Source: Candidatus Methylomirabilis sp.
GTDB lineage: Bacteria; DYJV01
Direction of reading: 5' to 3'
DNA length: 32,296 nt
Assembly: GCA_020722945.1 (NCBI GenBank)
Contig: DYJV01000026.1
Span: forward strand, 1-32,296
Below, piece by piece: positions 21,930 to 31,187 of this stretch. Below the pieces are notes generated by a model. The model was not told where the DNA came from, ran no database searches, and saw only the letters and a program-made list of their open reading frames with translations. The translations under genes were made by a program, and so were the position numbers. How positions within the stretch are numbered: the stretch's first letter is position 1; the number at the start of each line of letters is the position of its first letter.

Positions 21930-23363
21930 ATGATAAAGCAGACTTTATCTACCAACCTAAAAATATCTCAAAATCTTGTAATGACTCCTCAATTGCAGCA
22001 GTCTATCAAAATTCTGCAGCTGTCAAGGTTAGAGCTTATAAAAACAATAAGAGAGGAGATAGAGATAAATCCTGTGATTGAAGATGAGAGATACTCTAAT
22101 GAGGAGTCTGTTGATGATATAATGGACATGGATAATGAAGGGGTTACTCTTAATAATGCTGGTATGGACAAAAAAGCTATTGACGAGATGGATTGGTCAA
22201 ATTATTTTGAAAATATTGCATATGCAAGTTATAATAAAGTTGCTGCTAACTATTCAGAAGAATCACCAGATTTTGAAAAATTTATCTCAAAGAAGCAGTC
22301 TATAGAAGAGTATCTTTTGTGGCAGTTCCAAATGACTGAACACTCTGAAAAGGAGTTTGCGATAGCTGAAAATATTATTTACAATATCGATAATGATGGA
22401 TTTTTTGTAGCTGATGTTCAAAATATTGCTCAAGAGCTTCTATGTTCAGTTGAAGATGTTGAAAGGATTAGGAAGAGGATAAATTTTCTTGATCCTATTG
22501 GAATAGCCGCAAAATCTGTAGAGGAATCGATACTTTTGCAGATGGAGTTTGCAAATTGCAAAGATAGTATAGCTGCAGACATCATAAGGAATAATATAAA
22601 ACTTTTAGAAAACAAAAATATAAAAGCATTAGCTAAATATTACAACATATCAGAGGGGGAAGTTCTTGATTCGATAAAGGTGATTCACTCTTTTGAACCG
22701 AAACCTGCAAGAAACTACAAAACAGATATAGTGCAAACTATTGTTCCTGATGTATATGTTTATAGAAGTGGGGATGATTATACCATAGTTCTCAATGATG
22801 ATGGTATCCCAAAATTTAGATTGAATGATGAGTATATTGCTATGTTGCAGCGAGAGAGGAAGGATGATGTCAGGAAATTTTTACAGGATAAGGTTAATAG
22901 TGCTAAGTGGTTACTTAGAAGCATAGATATGAGAGAGAAAACTATCTACAAGGTTGTTGAAACTTTGATAAAGTTTCAAAGAGGTTTTTTTGACAATGGT
23001 TTACCCTTTCTCAGACCTCTTGTCTTAAAAGATGTCGCAGAGATACTTGATATTCATGAATCTACAGTTAGCAGGACCACAAATAACAAGTATATAAGCA
23101 CTCCACATGGTATTTTCGAGCTGAAATATTTTTTTAGCACAGGTATAAATTCAATTAATGGCAATAATGATTTTTCTACTAAAGTTGTTATGGAAAAAAT
23201 AAAAGCTATTCTTCAAAAAGAGCAGAACGGCAAACCTTACAGCGATGATAAGATATCAGAGATACTTGATAAGGAGCATAATGTAAAATTAGCAAGGAGA
23301 ACAGTAGCTAAATATAGAATGCAATTAAATATTTTGCCTTCGAGCAAAAGAAAAAAACTTTAA
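21930..23363 (+). CDS. rpoN: RNA polymerase sigma-54 factor
   Basis: A 477-aa RpoN. Region I is the glutamine- and leucine-rich activator-contact segment TNLKISQNLVMTPQLQQSIK (8-27), followed by an acidic region II. The core-binding and helix-turn-helix regions include FLDPIGIAAKSVEESILLQ and ILDIHESTVSRTTNNKYI. The RpoN box ARRTVAKYR (455-463) is near the C-terminus and should read the -24 element. It sits directly after lptB and before hpf, ptsN, hprK and rapZ, a gene order widely kept in Gram-negatives. Confidence 0.97.
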   Translation: MIKQTLSTNLKISQNLVMTPQLQQSIKILQLSRLELIKTIREEIEINPVIEDERYSNEESVDDIMDMDNEGVTLNNAGMDKKAIDEMDWSNYFENIAYASYNKVAANYSEESPDFEKFISKKQSIEEYLLWQFQMTEHSEKEFAIAENIIYNIDNDGFFVADVQNIAQELLCSVEDVERIRKRINFLDPIGIAAKSVEESILLQMEFANCKDSIAADIIRNNIKLLENKNIKALAKYYNISEGEVLDSIKVIHSFEPKPARNYKTDIVQTIVPDVYVYRSGDDYTIVLNDDGIPKFRLNDEYIAMLQRERKDDVRKFLQDKVNSAKWLLRSIDMREKTIYKVVETLIKFQRGFFDNGLPFLRPLVLKDVAEILDIHESTVSRTTNNKYISTPHGIFELKYFFSTGINSINGNNDFSTKVVMEKIKAILQKEQNGKPYSDDKISEILDKEHNVKLARRTVAKYRMQLNILPSSKRKKL

Positions 23364-23378
23364 AAAAAGGGGGATTTT

Positions 23379-23903
23379 ATGGGAAATATGGAGTTAAACA
23401 TCACATTTAAAAATATTGAACCAACTGATGCAATCAAATCTTATCTTGAAAAAAAGGTCAAAAAATTATCAAGGATATCACAGAAAAAGATAGATATAAA
23501 AGCAGTATTGAGCACTGAAAAATTTAGACAGAGTGTAGAGTTGGTTATCAATATTGATGGAAACCTCATAAAAGGTGAAGAAACTTCTGAAGATATGTAC
23601 TCTGCAATTGATCTCGTTATAGACAAGATAGATCGTCAGCTTAAAAAATACAGAGAGAAACTTAAAGACAAGAAATTTGATTCATTATCTGTTAAGACTA
23701 CTGAAAAGAGTGTAGCTCCCTTTTCAAAAAAAATTGTAAAGAAAGAGAATTATGTAGTTAAGCCATTGTCTTTGGAGGAAGCTGCTCTTCAGCTTGAAAC
23801 GCTTGAACAAGATTTTATAGTATTCAAAGATGCAGAGAGTAAGCATGCGAGTGTTGTTTATAAACAGAAAGATGGGAATTACGGTTGGATAGAGATAAAG
23901 TAG
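23379..23903 (+). CDS. hpf: Long-form ribosome hibernation promoting factor
   Basis: A 174-aa protein: S30AE domain at about 4-105 (LNITFKNIEPTDAIKSYL, KGEETSEDMYSAIDLVIDKI) and the C-terminal dimerisation domain at about 122-174 (KPLSLEEAALQLETLEQDF, YKQKDGNYGWIEI). The extra domain marks the long form, which dimerises 70S ribosomes into 100S without RMF. The first ATG follows GGGGG at 5 nt; a second ATG three codons later is less well placed. It lies 15 nt after rpoN. Confidence 0.93.
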   Translation: MGNMELNITFKNIEPTDAIKSYLEKKVKKLSRISQKKIDIKAVLSTEKFRQSVELVINIDGNLIKGEETSEDMYSAIDLVIDKIDRQLKKYREKLKDKKFDSLSVKTTEKSVAPFSKKIVKKENYVVKPLSLEEAALQLETLEQDFIVFKDAESKHASVVYKQKDGNYGWIEIK

Positions 23904-23936
23904 TGAAAAAATTGAGGAAACTATAAAGGATTATCA

Positions 23937-24389
23937 ATGCTTTTAATTGATTTATTTAAAGAAGAGAATATAGACCTAAACTTTGAGGCTTCTTCAAAGA
24001 GTGATGCACTTGCCAAACTCTCTATTCTTGTATCAAAAGGTAGAGATTTTTTGAATAGTGAAGAAGTTTTAAATGTTCTTTTAGAGCGTGAAAAGTTGGG
24101 CTCGACAGGTATAGGGAGTGAAGTTGCAATTCCACATGGTAAAATTGATTCCTCAGAGGGGGTTTTTGGTGCTTTTGCTGTTTCGCATAGTGGTGTGGAG
24201 TTTGACTCAATAGATAAAAAAAATGTTAAAATATTTTTTACAATTATTGCCTCAAAAAATTCAACAAACATACATCTCAAAATTCTTGCTAAGATCTCAA
24301 GGCTTTTGATGGATGAAACTTTAAGAGAGGAGATTAAGAATTTAAAAACTTATGAAGATTTCAAAAAGATACTCCTTACTCAGAATTAA
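23937..24389 (+). CDS. ptsN: Nitrogen-type PTS EIIA protein
   Basis: A 150-aa EIIA of the fructose/nitrogen type. The phospho-acceptor is His67 in GSTGIGSEVAIPHGKID (55-71). EIIA-Ntr receives phosphate from the PTS relay and regulates other proteins rather than moving sugar. Here it may be phosphorylated by the PtsI/HPr encoded 2-5 kb downstream. AAAGGA precedes the ATG. It lies between hpf and hprK. Confidence 0.92.
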   Translation: MLLIDLFKEENIDLNFEASSKSDALAKLSILVSKGRDFLNSEEVLNVLLEREKLGSTGIGSEVAIPHGKIDSSEGVFGAFAVSHSGVEFDSIDKKNVKIFFTIIASKNSTNIHLKILAKISRLLMDETLREEIKNLKTYEDFKKILLTQN

Positions 24390-24408
24390 GGTAATTTCAT
24401 AATTTCTG

Positions 24409-25332
24409 ATGCACAACAAAAGCGTAGAGATTAGAGAACTTCTAAAAGATATTTACTCACTTGATCTTGAGTTGATTGCTGGTGAAAAAGGTTTAGCAAA
24501 AGCAATCTATATCCCCAAGATACAGAAGAAGGGGCTTGCTTTTGCAGGACTAATAGAAACATTGGCTGATGATAGGATACTTATAGTAGGTAATACCGAG
24601 ATTCAGTTTTTTAATAGATTTACTGACCATGAAATAGATAATATTGTAGACAACATATTTCAAAAGAGGATTCCTTGTGTAATTTTTACAAACAATAATC
24701 TTCCCAATAAATCTTTTATTAAAATTTGCAATAGATATAATGTAGCCCTTCTTAAGACATCAATAGAAACTTCAAGATTTATCCCTAAGATCACAAAGGT
24801 TTTAGAGGATTTTATAACTCAGGTTATTACATATCATGGGGTTTTGATTGATATCTTTGGATTAGGAGTGCTGATTGAAGGGGACAGTGGAATAGGTAAA
24901 AGTGAACTTGCTCTTGAAATGATACTAAAGGGGCATAGGTTTATTGCTGATGATATTGTGGTTATGAAATTTTTTCCCCCGAATCTTATTGTAGGTTCAA
25001 GCCCCAAACCACTAAAAGGACACCTTGAGATACGTGGTTTGGGTATAATAAATGTTGCAGAGTTGTATGGTATTAGCTCTCTCAGAGCTGAGAAGAAGAT
25101 AGGAATGGTGATTAGACTGACAAAAGAGATGGAAGAGATTGACAGAATAGGTTTAAATAAAGAGAAGAAAGAGATTCTTGGGGTAAAACTACCATACCTT
25201 AAAATACCTATCATAAATGGTCGTAATATCTCTATCCTTGTTGAGACAGCGGTAAGATTGCATCTCCTTAAAGATCAAGATAAAACTGACAAAACATCCA
25301 CAGAAAAATTTTTGGAAAAACTTTATGGATAA
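24409..25332 (+). CDS. hprK: HPr kinase/phosphorylase
   Basis: A 307-aa bifunctional enzyme that phosphorylates and dephosphorylates Ser46 of HPr. The N-terminal domain (1-130) has the family start EIRELLKDIYSLDLELIAGE (7-26). The catalytic domain has YHGVLIDIFGLGVLI (142-156, His143), the P-loop GDSGIGKSE (158-166), HRFIADDIV (176-184) and the HprK signature LEIRGLGIINV (206-216). Its target HPr is encoded 1.3 kb downstream and has Ser46. The ATG has a distant ribosome site (AAGG 17 nt upstream), but an in-frame TAA upstream rules out a longer form. Confidence 0.95.
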   Translation: MHNKSVEIRELLKDIYSLDLELIAGEKGLAKAIYIPKIQKKGLAFAGLIETLADDRILIVGNTEIQFFNRFTDHEIDNIVDNIFQKRIPCVIFTNNNLPNKSFIKICNRYNVALLKTSIETSRFIPKITKVLEDFITQVITYHGVLIDIFGLGVLIEGDSGIGKSELALEMILKGHRFIADDIVVMKFFPPNLIVGSSPKPLKGHLEIRGLGIINVAELYGISSLRAEKKIGMVIRLTKEMEEIDRIGLNKEKKEILGVKLPYLKIPIINGRNISILVETAVRLHLLKDQDKTDKTSTEKFLEKLYG

Positions 25333-26188
25333 CAACATATTCACTGGCAGAGCTGCATATATTATCACAGGGACATCAGGTTCAGGTAAAACAACAGTTT
25401 TAAAAGCATTTGAGGATATTGATTACTATTGTGTTGACAATATTCCTACTGTGTTACTTCCAGAATTATTTAAGGTAATCGAAAGCTCTTATGATAAAAT
25501 TAAGAATATTGCAGTAGGTGTTGATATAAGAGAAAAGATGTTTCTTGATAATTTTGAGACTTTATTTACAGAACTCAATACTTTATACCCTTATATAAAA
25601 GTTATATTTGTTGATGCGGAAGATAATGTCATACTAAAAAGATTCAAAGAAACCAGACGTGTCCATCCACTCAAAGAGAGTGATTTTAAAAAAGCTTTGA
25701 CCAAAGAGAGAGATGCTTTAAAATTTTTAAGAAATAAGGCTCAGATTGTTATAGATTCCTCAAATTTTAATGTCCATCAACTGAAAAAATTTATTTATAA
25801 TAATTTTTCAACTGATAATTTTCATAATTTCAATGTCAATATTGTCTCTTTTGGTTTTAAAAATGGAATACTTGCAGAGGGTGATATTATTTTTGATGTT
25901 AGATTTTTGAAAAATCCCTATTTTGTTGATGAATTAAGGGGAAAGAGTGGCAAAGATAGGGATGTTGTTGAATATATTTTTTCAGATTCAAAGGCAGATA
26001 CTTTTATCTTAAAAACTTTAGATTTGCTTAATTTTCTTATCCCGGAGTATCAAAATGAGGGTAAGAAATATGTAGTTATAGGGATTGGCTGCACTGGTGG
26101 TATACACAGATCCGTAGCTATCTCTGAAGCCCTTTATGGTAAATTGAAAGAGAGTTATAACATAATTTTGAGGCACAGAGATATATAA
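25325..26188 (+). CDS. rapZ: RapZ/YvcJ-family nucleotide-binding protein
   Basis: A 287-aa protein with P-loop GTSGSGKTT (16-24), Walker B-like VIFVDAED (93-100) and the C-terminal signature GCTGGIHRSV (255-264) of the RapZ C-terminal fold. In E. coli RapZ is an RNase E adaptor controlling GlmZ RNA, while in Bacillus YvcJ is linked to competence; which role applies here is unknown. It overlaps hprK by 8 nt and is followed by the EIIA gene. Confidence 0.93.
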   Translation: MDNNIFTGRAAYIITGTSGSGKTTVLKAFEDIDYYCVDNIPTVLLPELFKVIESSYDKIKNIAVGVDIREKMFLDNFETLFTELNTLYPYIKVIFVDAEDNVILKRFKETRRVHPLKESDFKKALTKERDALKFLRNKAQIVIDSSNFNVHQLKKFIYNNFSTDNFHNFNVNIVSFGFKNGILAEGDIIFDVRFLKNPYFVDELRGKSGKDRDVVEYIFSDSKADTFILKTLDLLNFLIPEYQNEGKKYVVIGIGCTGGIHRSVAISEALYGKLKESYNIILRHRDI

Positions 26189-26199
26189 AGGAGTTTAAA

Positions 26200-26601
26200 A
26201 TGGTTGGAATCTTACTTGTAGGACATCGAAATTTACCTGAAACCTTATATGATATTTTGAAAGATATGACTCAGAAAAATCTTGATAATATCGATTTTGT
26301 AAATGTTTTCCCCGATGATGACATTGAAAAGGTTACTGATATTATTTCAAAGAAGATAAAGAAATTAAACAATAACGATGGTGTCCTTATATTAACAGAT
26401 ATGTTTGGTGGGACTCCGTCAAATCTCTCTCTAACATTTTTAAAAGAGGGTGAGGTAGAGGTTGTTACTGGGGTCAACATCCCTATGTTGCTTAAATTGC
26501 AGTTTATAAGAGAAGATTACAATATTTCAGAGCTTCCGAGATTTATAGTTGATTATGGAACAAGGAATATATGTATAGCTTCAAATTTATTACAAGGTTA
26601 A
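26200..26601 (+). CDS. Mannose-type PTS EIIA domain protein
   Basis: A stand-alone 133-aa EIIA of the mannose/sorbose superfamily. The N-terminal strand GILLVGHRNLPE (3-14) holds the expected phospho-histidine (His9), with Arg where Gly usually follows. Family marks also include LILTDMFGGTPSN (64-76) and VVTGVNIPMLLKL. No EIIB, EIIC or EIID gene follows, so it is probably a regulatory acceptor from HPr. AAAGGAG precedes the ATG, and ptsH starts 3 nt after its stop. Confidence 0.88.
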   Translation: MVGILLVGHRNLPETLYDILKDMTQKNLDNIDFVNVFPDDDIEKVTDIISKKIKKLNNNDGVLILTDMFGGTPSNLSLTFLKEGEVEVVTGVNIPMLLKLQFIREDYNISELPRFIVDYGTRNICIASNLLQG

Positions 26602-26604
26602 AAT

Positions 26605-26874
26605 ATGGTTGAAAAAGAGTTTACCATTGTCAATAAATTAGGTTTTCATGCAAGAGCAGCGGTCAAATTTGTCCAAATGGCGAGTCAGTTTAAAGCTGAT
26701 GTTAAAATAAGAAAAGATAATATGACTGTGTGTGGCAAGAGTATTATGGGAGTATTGATGTTGGCTGCTGCAAAAGGCACTACCCTTAATTTGATTATTG
26801 AGGGAGATGATGAAGATAGAGCATTAAAAATTTTGGGAGAATTGATAGAGGATGGCTTTGGAGAAGAGCATTAA
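26605..26874 (+). CDS. ptsH: PTS phosphocarrier protein HPr
   Basis: An 89-aa HPr with both regulatory sites. The catalytic His15 lies in NKLGFHARAAVKFV (10-23), and Ser46 in CGKSIMGVLML (43-53) is the HprK site, which fits hprK in the same run. It passes phosphate from PtsI to the EIIA proteins. Its end overlaps the ptsI start by 23 nt. Confidence 0.95.
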   Translation: MVEKEFTIVNKLGFHARAAVKFVQMASQFKADVKIRKDNMTVCGKSIMGVLMLAAAKGTTLNLIIEGDDEDRALKILGELIEDGFGEEH

Positions 26875-28636
26875 AATTTCTGAAGTAAAAGGTATAGGTG
26901 CTTCATTTGGTATTACGATAGGGAAAGCTTTCCTTGTTGATAAAGGGAAGTTGAAAATTCCAAAAACCAAAATACATTCAGATAAAGTTCCTATTGAGGT
27001 TGCTAAATTTTACAAATGTATTGACAATGTTATAGAGGAGATCCAACAGACAAAGAGTAAAATCGAGAAGAAGGGGAAAGAGCTATATAAAGAGGAGCTT
27101 CTCATTATTGATATGCAGCTTCTCCTTCTCAATGATTCAATGATATCTAAAAAAACAGTTGAATTGATAAGGGACAAAAAGATCAATGCAGAGTGGGCAC
27201 TCAATATCTCTTTAGATGAAATTTATAAAAAATTTGAAAACATGGATGACTACTATATTGCAGAGAGGCAAGAGGATATAAAGCATGTTTTCAGGGAAGT
27301 TATGAATTGCCTTATGGGTAAAAGATTCAATACTCTTGAAGAGATAAAAAAACCTGTTATTCTGATTGGACACGATTTTTCACCTGCTGAAACTATCAAG
27401 ATGAATTTTAAAAAGGTCAAAGGTTTCATAACGGAAGTTGGGAGTAAAACATCTCATACTGCAATTATTGCAAGATCTCAGAAGATACCTTCTATTGTTG
27501 GAGTCCCTAATATCACTGATATTGTAAATGGTGGTGATGATATAATTCTTGATGGTTATACGGGGAGTGTTTACATAAATCCTTCTTACGATACAATCAA
27601 TAAATTTAAAGCTCTTGAAGATCAGTATCATAAATTTTTTGCTGGGCTAATGAGGGATAAAAACAGAAGTGCTGTTACGAGGGATGGTTATAAAGTAAAT
27701 ATCTATGGAAATATAGAAATGCCTCAAGAATTAGACGCTCTTTTTGAATATGGGGGTGAGGGCATTGGTTTGTTTAGAACTGAATATTTATACCTCTCAG
27801 GTAATACTCTACCGACAGAGGAGGAGCATTTTAAAGTTTATAAGAGTGTTGCTGAGAAGATTTATCCAAGGCCACTTGTAATAAGGACAATAGATATTGG
27901 TGGAGATAAATTTTTGCCCGGCTACAATGAGTCTGACCAGTTGAATCCTGCTATGGGACTAAGAGCTGTAAGATTCTGTTTGAAAGAGCTTGATATCTTT
28001 AAGTCTCAGATAAAAGGGTTAATTAGAGCAACATTTTTATTTGACAATATAAAGATACTTATCCCAATGGTATCCGGAATCAATGAGATAATAAAGGTAA
28101 AGGAGATAATTAATCTTTGCCATAAAGAGCTAAATATTGATAATAGGGACAAATTAAAGAGAGTGGATATTGGTGTTATGGTAGAAATTCCATCTTCTGC
28201 TATACTTGCAGATATCTTCTGTCAGTATGTTGATTTTTTTAGTATTGGGACAAATGACCTTATCCAATATACACTTGCTATTGATAGACTAAATAAAGAT
28301 GTCAGCTATCTTTATGAACCTGCCCACCCAGGCGTTTTAAGGCTCATAGAGCTTACCATAAAAACAGCTAAGAAATTTAATATCCCTGTTGCTATGTGTG
28401 GTGAGATGGCAGGAGAGATAATGTATATCCCTATTTTGCTCGCAATGGGGATAGAGAGCCTTAGTATGAATCCTGCATCGATACCTCTTGTAAAAGAGAT
28501 TATCTGCAATTTATCTTTAAAAGAGAGTAAAAAAATTTATAATCGCATCAAGAAACTTCATACTTGTATCGAAATTGAAAAATTTCTTAAAACGGAGTTA
28601 AACTCCAAATTCCCAAATCTATCCTTCCTTTTCTGA
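26852..28636 (+). CDS. ptsI: PTS enzyme I (phosphoenolpyruvate-protein phosphotransferase)
   Basis: A 594-aa enzyme I that takes phosphate from PEP. The N-terminal HPr-binding/phosphohistidine half has GSKTSHTAIIARSQKIP (197-213) with active-site His202. The C-terminal PEP-binding half has GIGLFRTEYLYL, GDKFLPGYNESDQLNPAMGL (start of the PEP site), DFFSIGTNDLIQYTLAIDR and VAMCGEMAGE with the catalytic Cys. The ATG at 26852 lies inside ptsH; a TTG two codons later is 6 nt from AGAGG and could be the real start, changing only the first two residues. Confidence 0.96.
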   Translation: MALEKSIKISEVKGIGASFGITIGKAFLVDKGKLKIPKTKIHSDKVPIEVAKFYKCIDNVIEEIQQTKSKIEKKGKELYKEELLIIDMQLLLLNDSMISKKTVELIRDKKINAEWALNISLDEIYKKFENMDDYYIAERQEDIKHVFREVMNCLMGKRFNTLEEIKKPVILIGHDFSPAETIKMNFKKVKGFITEVGSKTSHTAIIARSQKIPSIVGVPNITDIVNGGDDIILDGYTGSVYINPSYDTINKFKALEDQYHKFFAGLMRDKNRSAVTRDGYKVNIYGNIEMPQELDALFEYGGEGIGLFRTEYLYLSGNTLPTEEEHFKVYKSVAEKIYPRPLVIRTIDIGGDKFLPGYNESDQLNPAMGLRAVRFCLKELDIFKSQIKGLIRATFLFDNIKILIPMVSGINEIIKVKEIINLCHKELNIDNRDKLKRVDIGVMVEIPSSAILADIFCQYVDFFSIGTNDLIQYTLAIDRLNKDVSYLYEPAHPGVLRLIELTIKTAKKFNIPVAMCGEMAGEIMYIPILLAMGIESLSMNPASIPLVKEIICNLSLKESKKIYNRIKKLHTCIEIEKFLKTELNSKFPNLSFLF

Positions 28637-28644
28637 TACTATCG

Positions 28645-29976
28645 ATGTTAAACAATTTATCACCTCAAAAATTTCATATTATTACATTTGGTTGTCAAAT
28701 GAATGAGAATGACTCAATACAGCTATCAAATCTTCTGATTCAAAAGCTTAATATTGAGCCTACCAAAACATTGTCTGATGCAGATATTGTTATCATAAAT
28801 ACTTGCAGTGTCCGAGAGAAACCTGAACATAAAGTTTTTAGTGAGATAGGGAGATTTGCTAAGATAAAGAGTGGTAGAGATATTATACTTGGGGTTATAG
28901 GTTGCGTTGCACAGGAGTATGGTCAAAAAATATTCTCTAAGACGTCTCTTGTTGATTTTGTTGCAGGGACTCATAATATTCATCTTATCCCTGATATGAT
29001 ATCTGATGTTCTAAAAAATAGAAAAGGTATAGCTAATATAGCTTTTTATGATAAGATTGAATCTCTCAATATTGCTACCTCACCTTACGATGATTATGGT
29101 GTGAAGGCTTATGTAAGTATAATGCAGGGTTGTGAGAATTTCTGCTCTTACTGTATTGTTCCTTTTGTGAGGGGGAAAGAGTATAGTAGAAAAAGTCATG
29201 ACATATACAATGAAATATTGCGTTTGGTTCAAATGGGAGTCAAAGAGGTTACTCTTTTAGGCCAAAATGTTAACTCCTACGGGAAGAAGAGTTCAACCGA
29301 GATATCTTTTCCAGAATTGTTATATAAAATATCAGAGATAAAAGGATTGGATCGTATCAGATTCACCACATCTCATCCTAAAGATTTTGGAGATGACCTT
29401 GTTTATGCAATAAAAAATATAGATAAAGTATGCAATCAGGTTCATCTACCCATACAGTCAGGTTCAAATAAAATTTTAAAATTAATGAAGAGAGGATACA
29501 GCAGAGAAGATTATCTTGATAAATTTTACAAACTTAAAGATAACATTGTTGATATCAGAATAACCACTGATTTTATAGTAGGTTTCCCATATGAGACAGA
29601 GGAAGATTTTCAAGATACAATAAAAATTCTGAATGAGGTAAAGTATATATCATCTTTCTCTTTCAAATACTCTCCTCGCCCTTTCTCAGACAACTCTGAG
29701 ATTGATACAGTTGATGATAGTATCAAAAGAAAGCGACTGAAGATATTGCAAGATTTACAGAAGAGCATAACATTGCAATACAATAAAGATTCTGTTGGTA
29801 AAATTTTTGATATTTTGGTTGATAGTTCAAGTAAAAAGAGTCAAGAAGAGCTTTCTGGGAGGAGTTATGACAACAGAATTGTTAACTTCAAGGGTGATAC
29901 TTCCCTACTGGGTAAGTTTGTCAAAGTTAAAATTACTCAAGCTTTTCAAAACTCTCTTAGAGGGGAATTGTTGTGA
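28645..29976 (+). CDS. miaB: tRNA-2-methylthio-N6-isopentenyladenosine37 methylthiotransferase MiaB
   Basis: A 443-aa radical SAM enzyme that adds a methylthio group to i6A37 of tRNAs reading UNN codons. The N-terminal UPF0004 domain has Cys17, Cys54 and Cys87 (FGCQMNENDS, INTCSVREKPEHK, VIGCVAQ) for the auxiliary cluster. The radical SAM site is GCENFCSYCIVPFVRGKEYS (162-181, Cys163/167/170). A TRAM domain closes the chain. EHKVF and RGKEYSR favour MiaB over RimO or MtaB. It lies 8 nt after ptsI; no Shine-Dalgarno stands out. Confidence 0.95.
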   Translation: MLNNLSPQKFHIITFGCQMNENDSIQLSNLLIQKLNIEPTKTLSDADIVIINTCSVREKPEHKVFSEIGRFAKIKSGRDIILGVIGCVAQEYGQKIFSKTSLVDFVAGTHNIHLIPDMISDVLKNRKGIANIAFYDKIESLNIATSPYDDYGVKAYVSIMQGCENFCSYCIVPFVRGKEYSRKSHDIYNEILRLVQMGVKEVTLLGQNVNSYGKKSSTEISFPELLYKISEIKGLDRIRFTTSHPKDFGDDLVYAIKNIDKVCNQVHLPIQSGSNKILKLMKRGYSREDYLDKFYKLKDNIVDIRITTDFIVGFPYETEEDFQDTIKILNEVKYISSFSFKYSPRPFSDNSEIDTVDDSIKRKRLKILQDLQKSITLQYNKDSVGKIFDILVDSSSKKSQEELSGRSYDNRIVNFKGDTSLLGKFVKVKITQAFQNSLRGELL

Positions 29977-30045
29977 TAATTAATAATATTAAATTCAATT
30001 TAGAAATTTTAAATTATCTATTGATTATAAAAGGGGTATAAAATT

Positions 30046-31089
30046 ATGAAAAAAAAACTTGTAAAAGGGACAGAAGCAATTGCAATGGCAGCAATTGAGG
30101 CAAACTGTAAATATTATTTTGGTTATCCTATAACTCCACAAAATGAAATTCCTGAGTATCTTTCTGAGCATTTACCTAAAATAGGGGGGCATTTTTTGCA
30201 GGCTGAAAGTGAAATAGCATCGATAAATATGTTACTTGGAGCAGCAAGCACAGGTCAGAGAGCAATGACATCATCTTCAAGCCCAGGGATATCTCTTATG
30301 CAGGAGGGGCTTTCATACCTTGCTGGGAGTGAGCTACCAGCAGTTATTGTAAATATGACGAGGACAGGTCCGGGACTTGGTGGAATAAATGCAACTCAGG
30401 GTGATTATTTTCAGGCAGTCAAAGGTGGTGGACATGGGGACTATAGAAATATTGTTCTTGCACCTCACTCTGTTCAGGAGCTTTTTGATCTTACATTCAA
30501 AGCATTCAACCTTTCTGATAAATATAGGATGGTTACCATTATCCTTGCAGATGCTATATTAGGCCAGATAAAAGAGCCGATTACTCTTGAAAAACCAGAA
30601 GATATAAATGAGTATGACAAATCTTGGGCATTGACAGGTGCAGTAGGGCGAGATGGAAAGAGGATAAAATCTCTATACCTTGCCGACGGAGAGATGGAGA
30701 AGCACATTCTTCATTTGTGGGAAAAGTATAAAAAATTAGAGTCTGAAGATTGCTACTGTGAGATAAATGAAGATAAGGATAGCCAGCTTATTATTGTAGC
30801 TTTTGGGAGTTGTGCAAGGATTGCTAAAACAGCAATCAAAAAAGCGAGGGAAGCTGGGAAAAAAATTACTCTTATCCGACCAATTACATTATACCCATTC
30901 CCCTCAGATGTGATAAAGAGATACTCTGAAAAGATAAAAAAAATAATGGTATTTGAAACTAATATGGGGCAGATGGTTGAAGATGTAAAGCTTGCAGCTT
31001 CAAAAGATGCTGAAGTTTCACTCTATGCAAGACCGGGTGGGACGGTGGTTAGCCCTGATGAGGTTTTTGAAGAGATAATGAAGTTGTAA
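30046..31089 (+). CDS. vorB: 2-oxoacid:ferredoxin oxidoreductase alpha subunit (VorB-like)
   Basis: A 347-aa alpha subunit of the pyruvate/2-ketoisovalerate:ferredoxin oxidoreductase superfamily. It has GTEAIAMAAIEANC (8-21), FGYPITPQNEIPEYLSEHL (25-43), the ESEIASINMLLGAASTG segment, TSSSSPGISLMQEGLSYLAG and MTRTGPGLGGINATQGDYFQ, closest to the VorB group. The enzyme oxidises branched 2-oxoacids to acyl-CoA with ferredoxin. The TPP-binding beta, the gamma and the ferredoxin-like subunits are not adjacent: miaB lies upstream and an opposite-strand permease downstream. AAGGGG precedes the ATG by 9 nt. KorA of 2-oxoglutarate oxidoreductase is the alternative. Confidence 0.88.
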   Translation: MKKKLVKGTEAIAMAAIEANCKYYFGYPITPQNEIPEYLSEHLPKIGGHFLQAESEIASINMLLGAASTGQRAMTSSSSPGISLMQEGLSYLAGSELPAVIVNMTRTGPGLGGINATQGDYFQAVKGGGHGDYRNIVLAPHSVQELFDLTFKAFNLSDKYRMVTIILADAILGQIKEPITLEKPEDINEYDKSWALTGAVGRDGKRIKSLYLADGEMEKHILHLWEKYKKLESEDCYCEINEDKDSQLIIVAFGSCARIAKTAIKKAREAGKKITLIRPITLYPFPSDVIKRYSEKIKKIMVFETNMGQMVEDVKLAASKDAEVSLYARPGGTVVSPDEVFEEIMKL

Positions 31090-31187
31090 ATAAGATGGAA
31101 TATTAATGACATATTTGATTATATCAGATTAGAGATGGGATACAATAGATAAATTTTAAAATTAGAGTTGATGTAACTATTAGAGAA

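Noticed and set aside
20703-29976. Possible selenoproteins through UGA read-through at lptC, lptA, ptsI and miaB (and the DUF3842 gene at 9586)
   Set aside because: After each of these TGA codons another in-frame stop follows within a few codons (about ten at most), and no SECIS-like hairpin with a conserved Sec context was seen.
31090-31187. A terminator between the convergent vorB and AEC genes
   Set aside because: I found no stem longer than a few bp in this gap.
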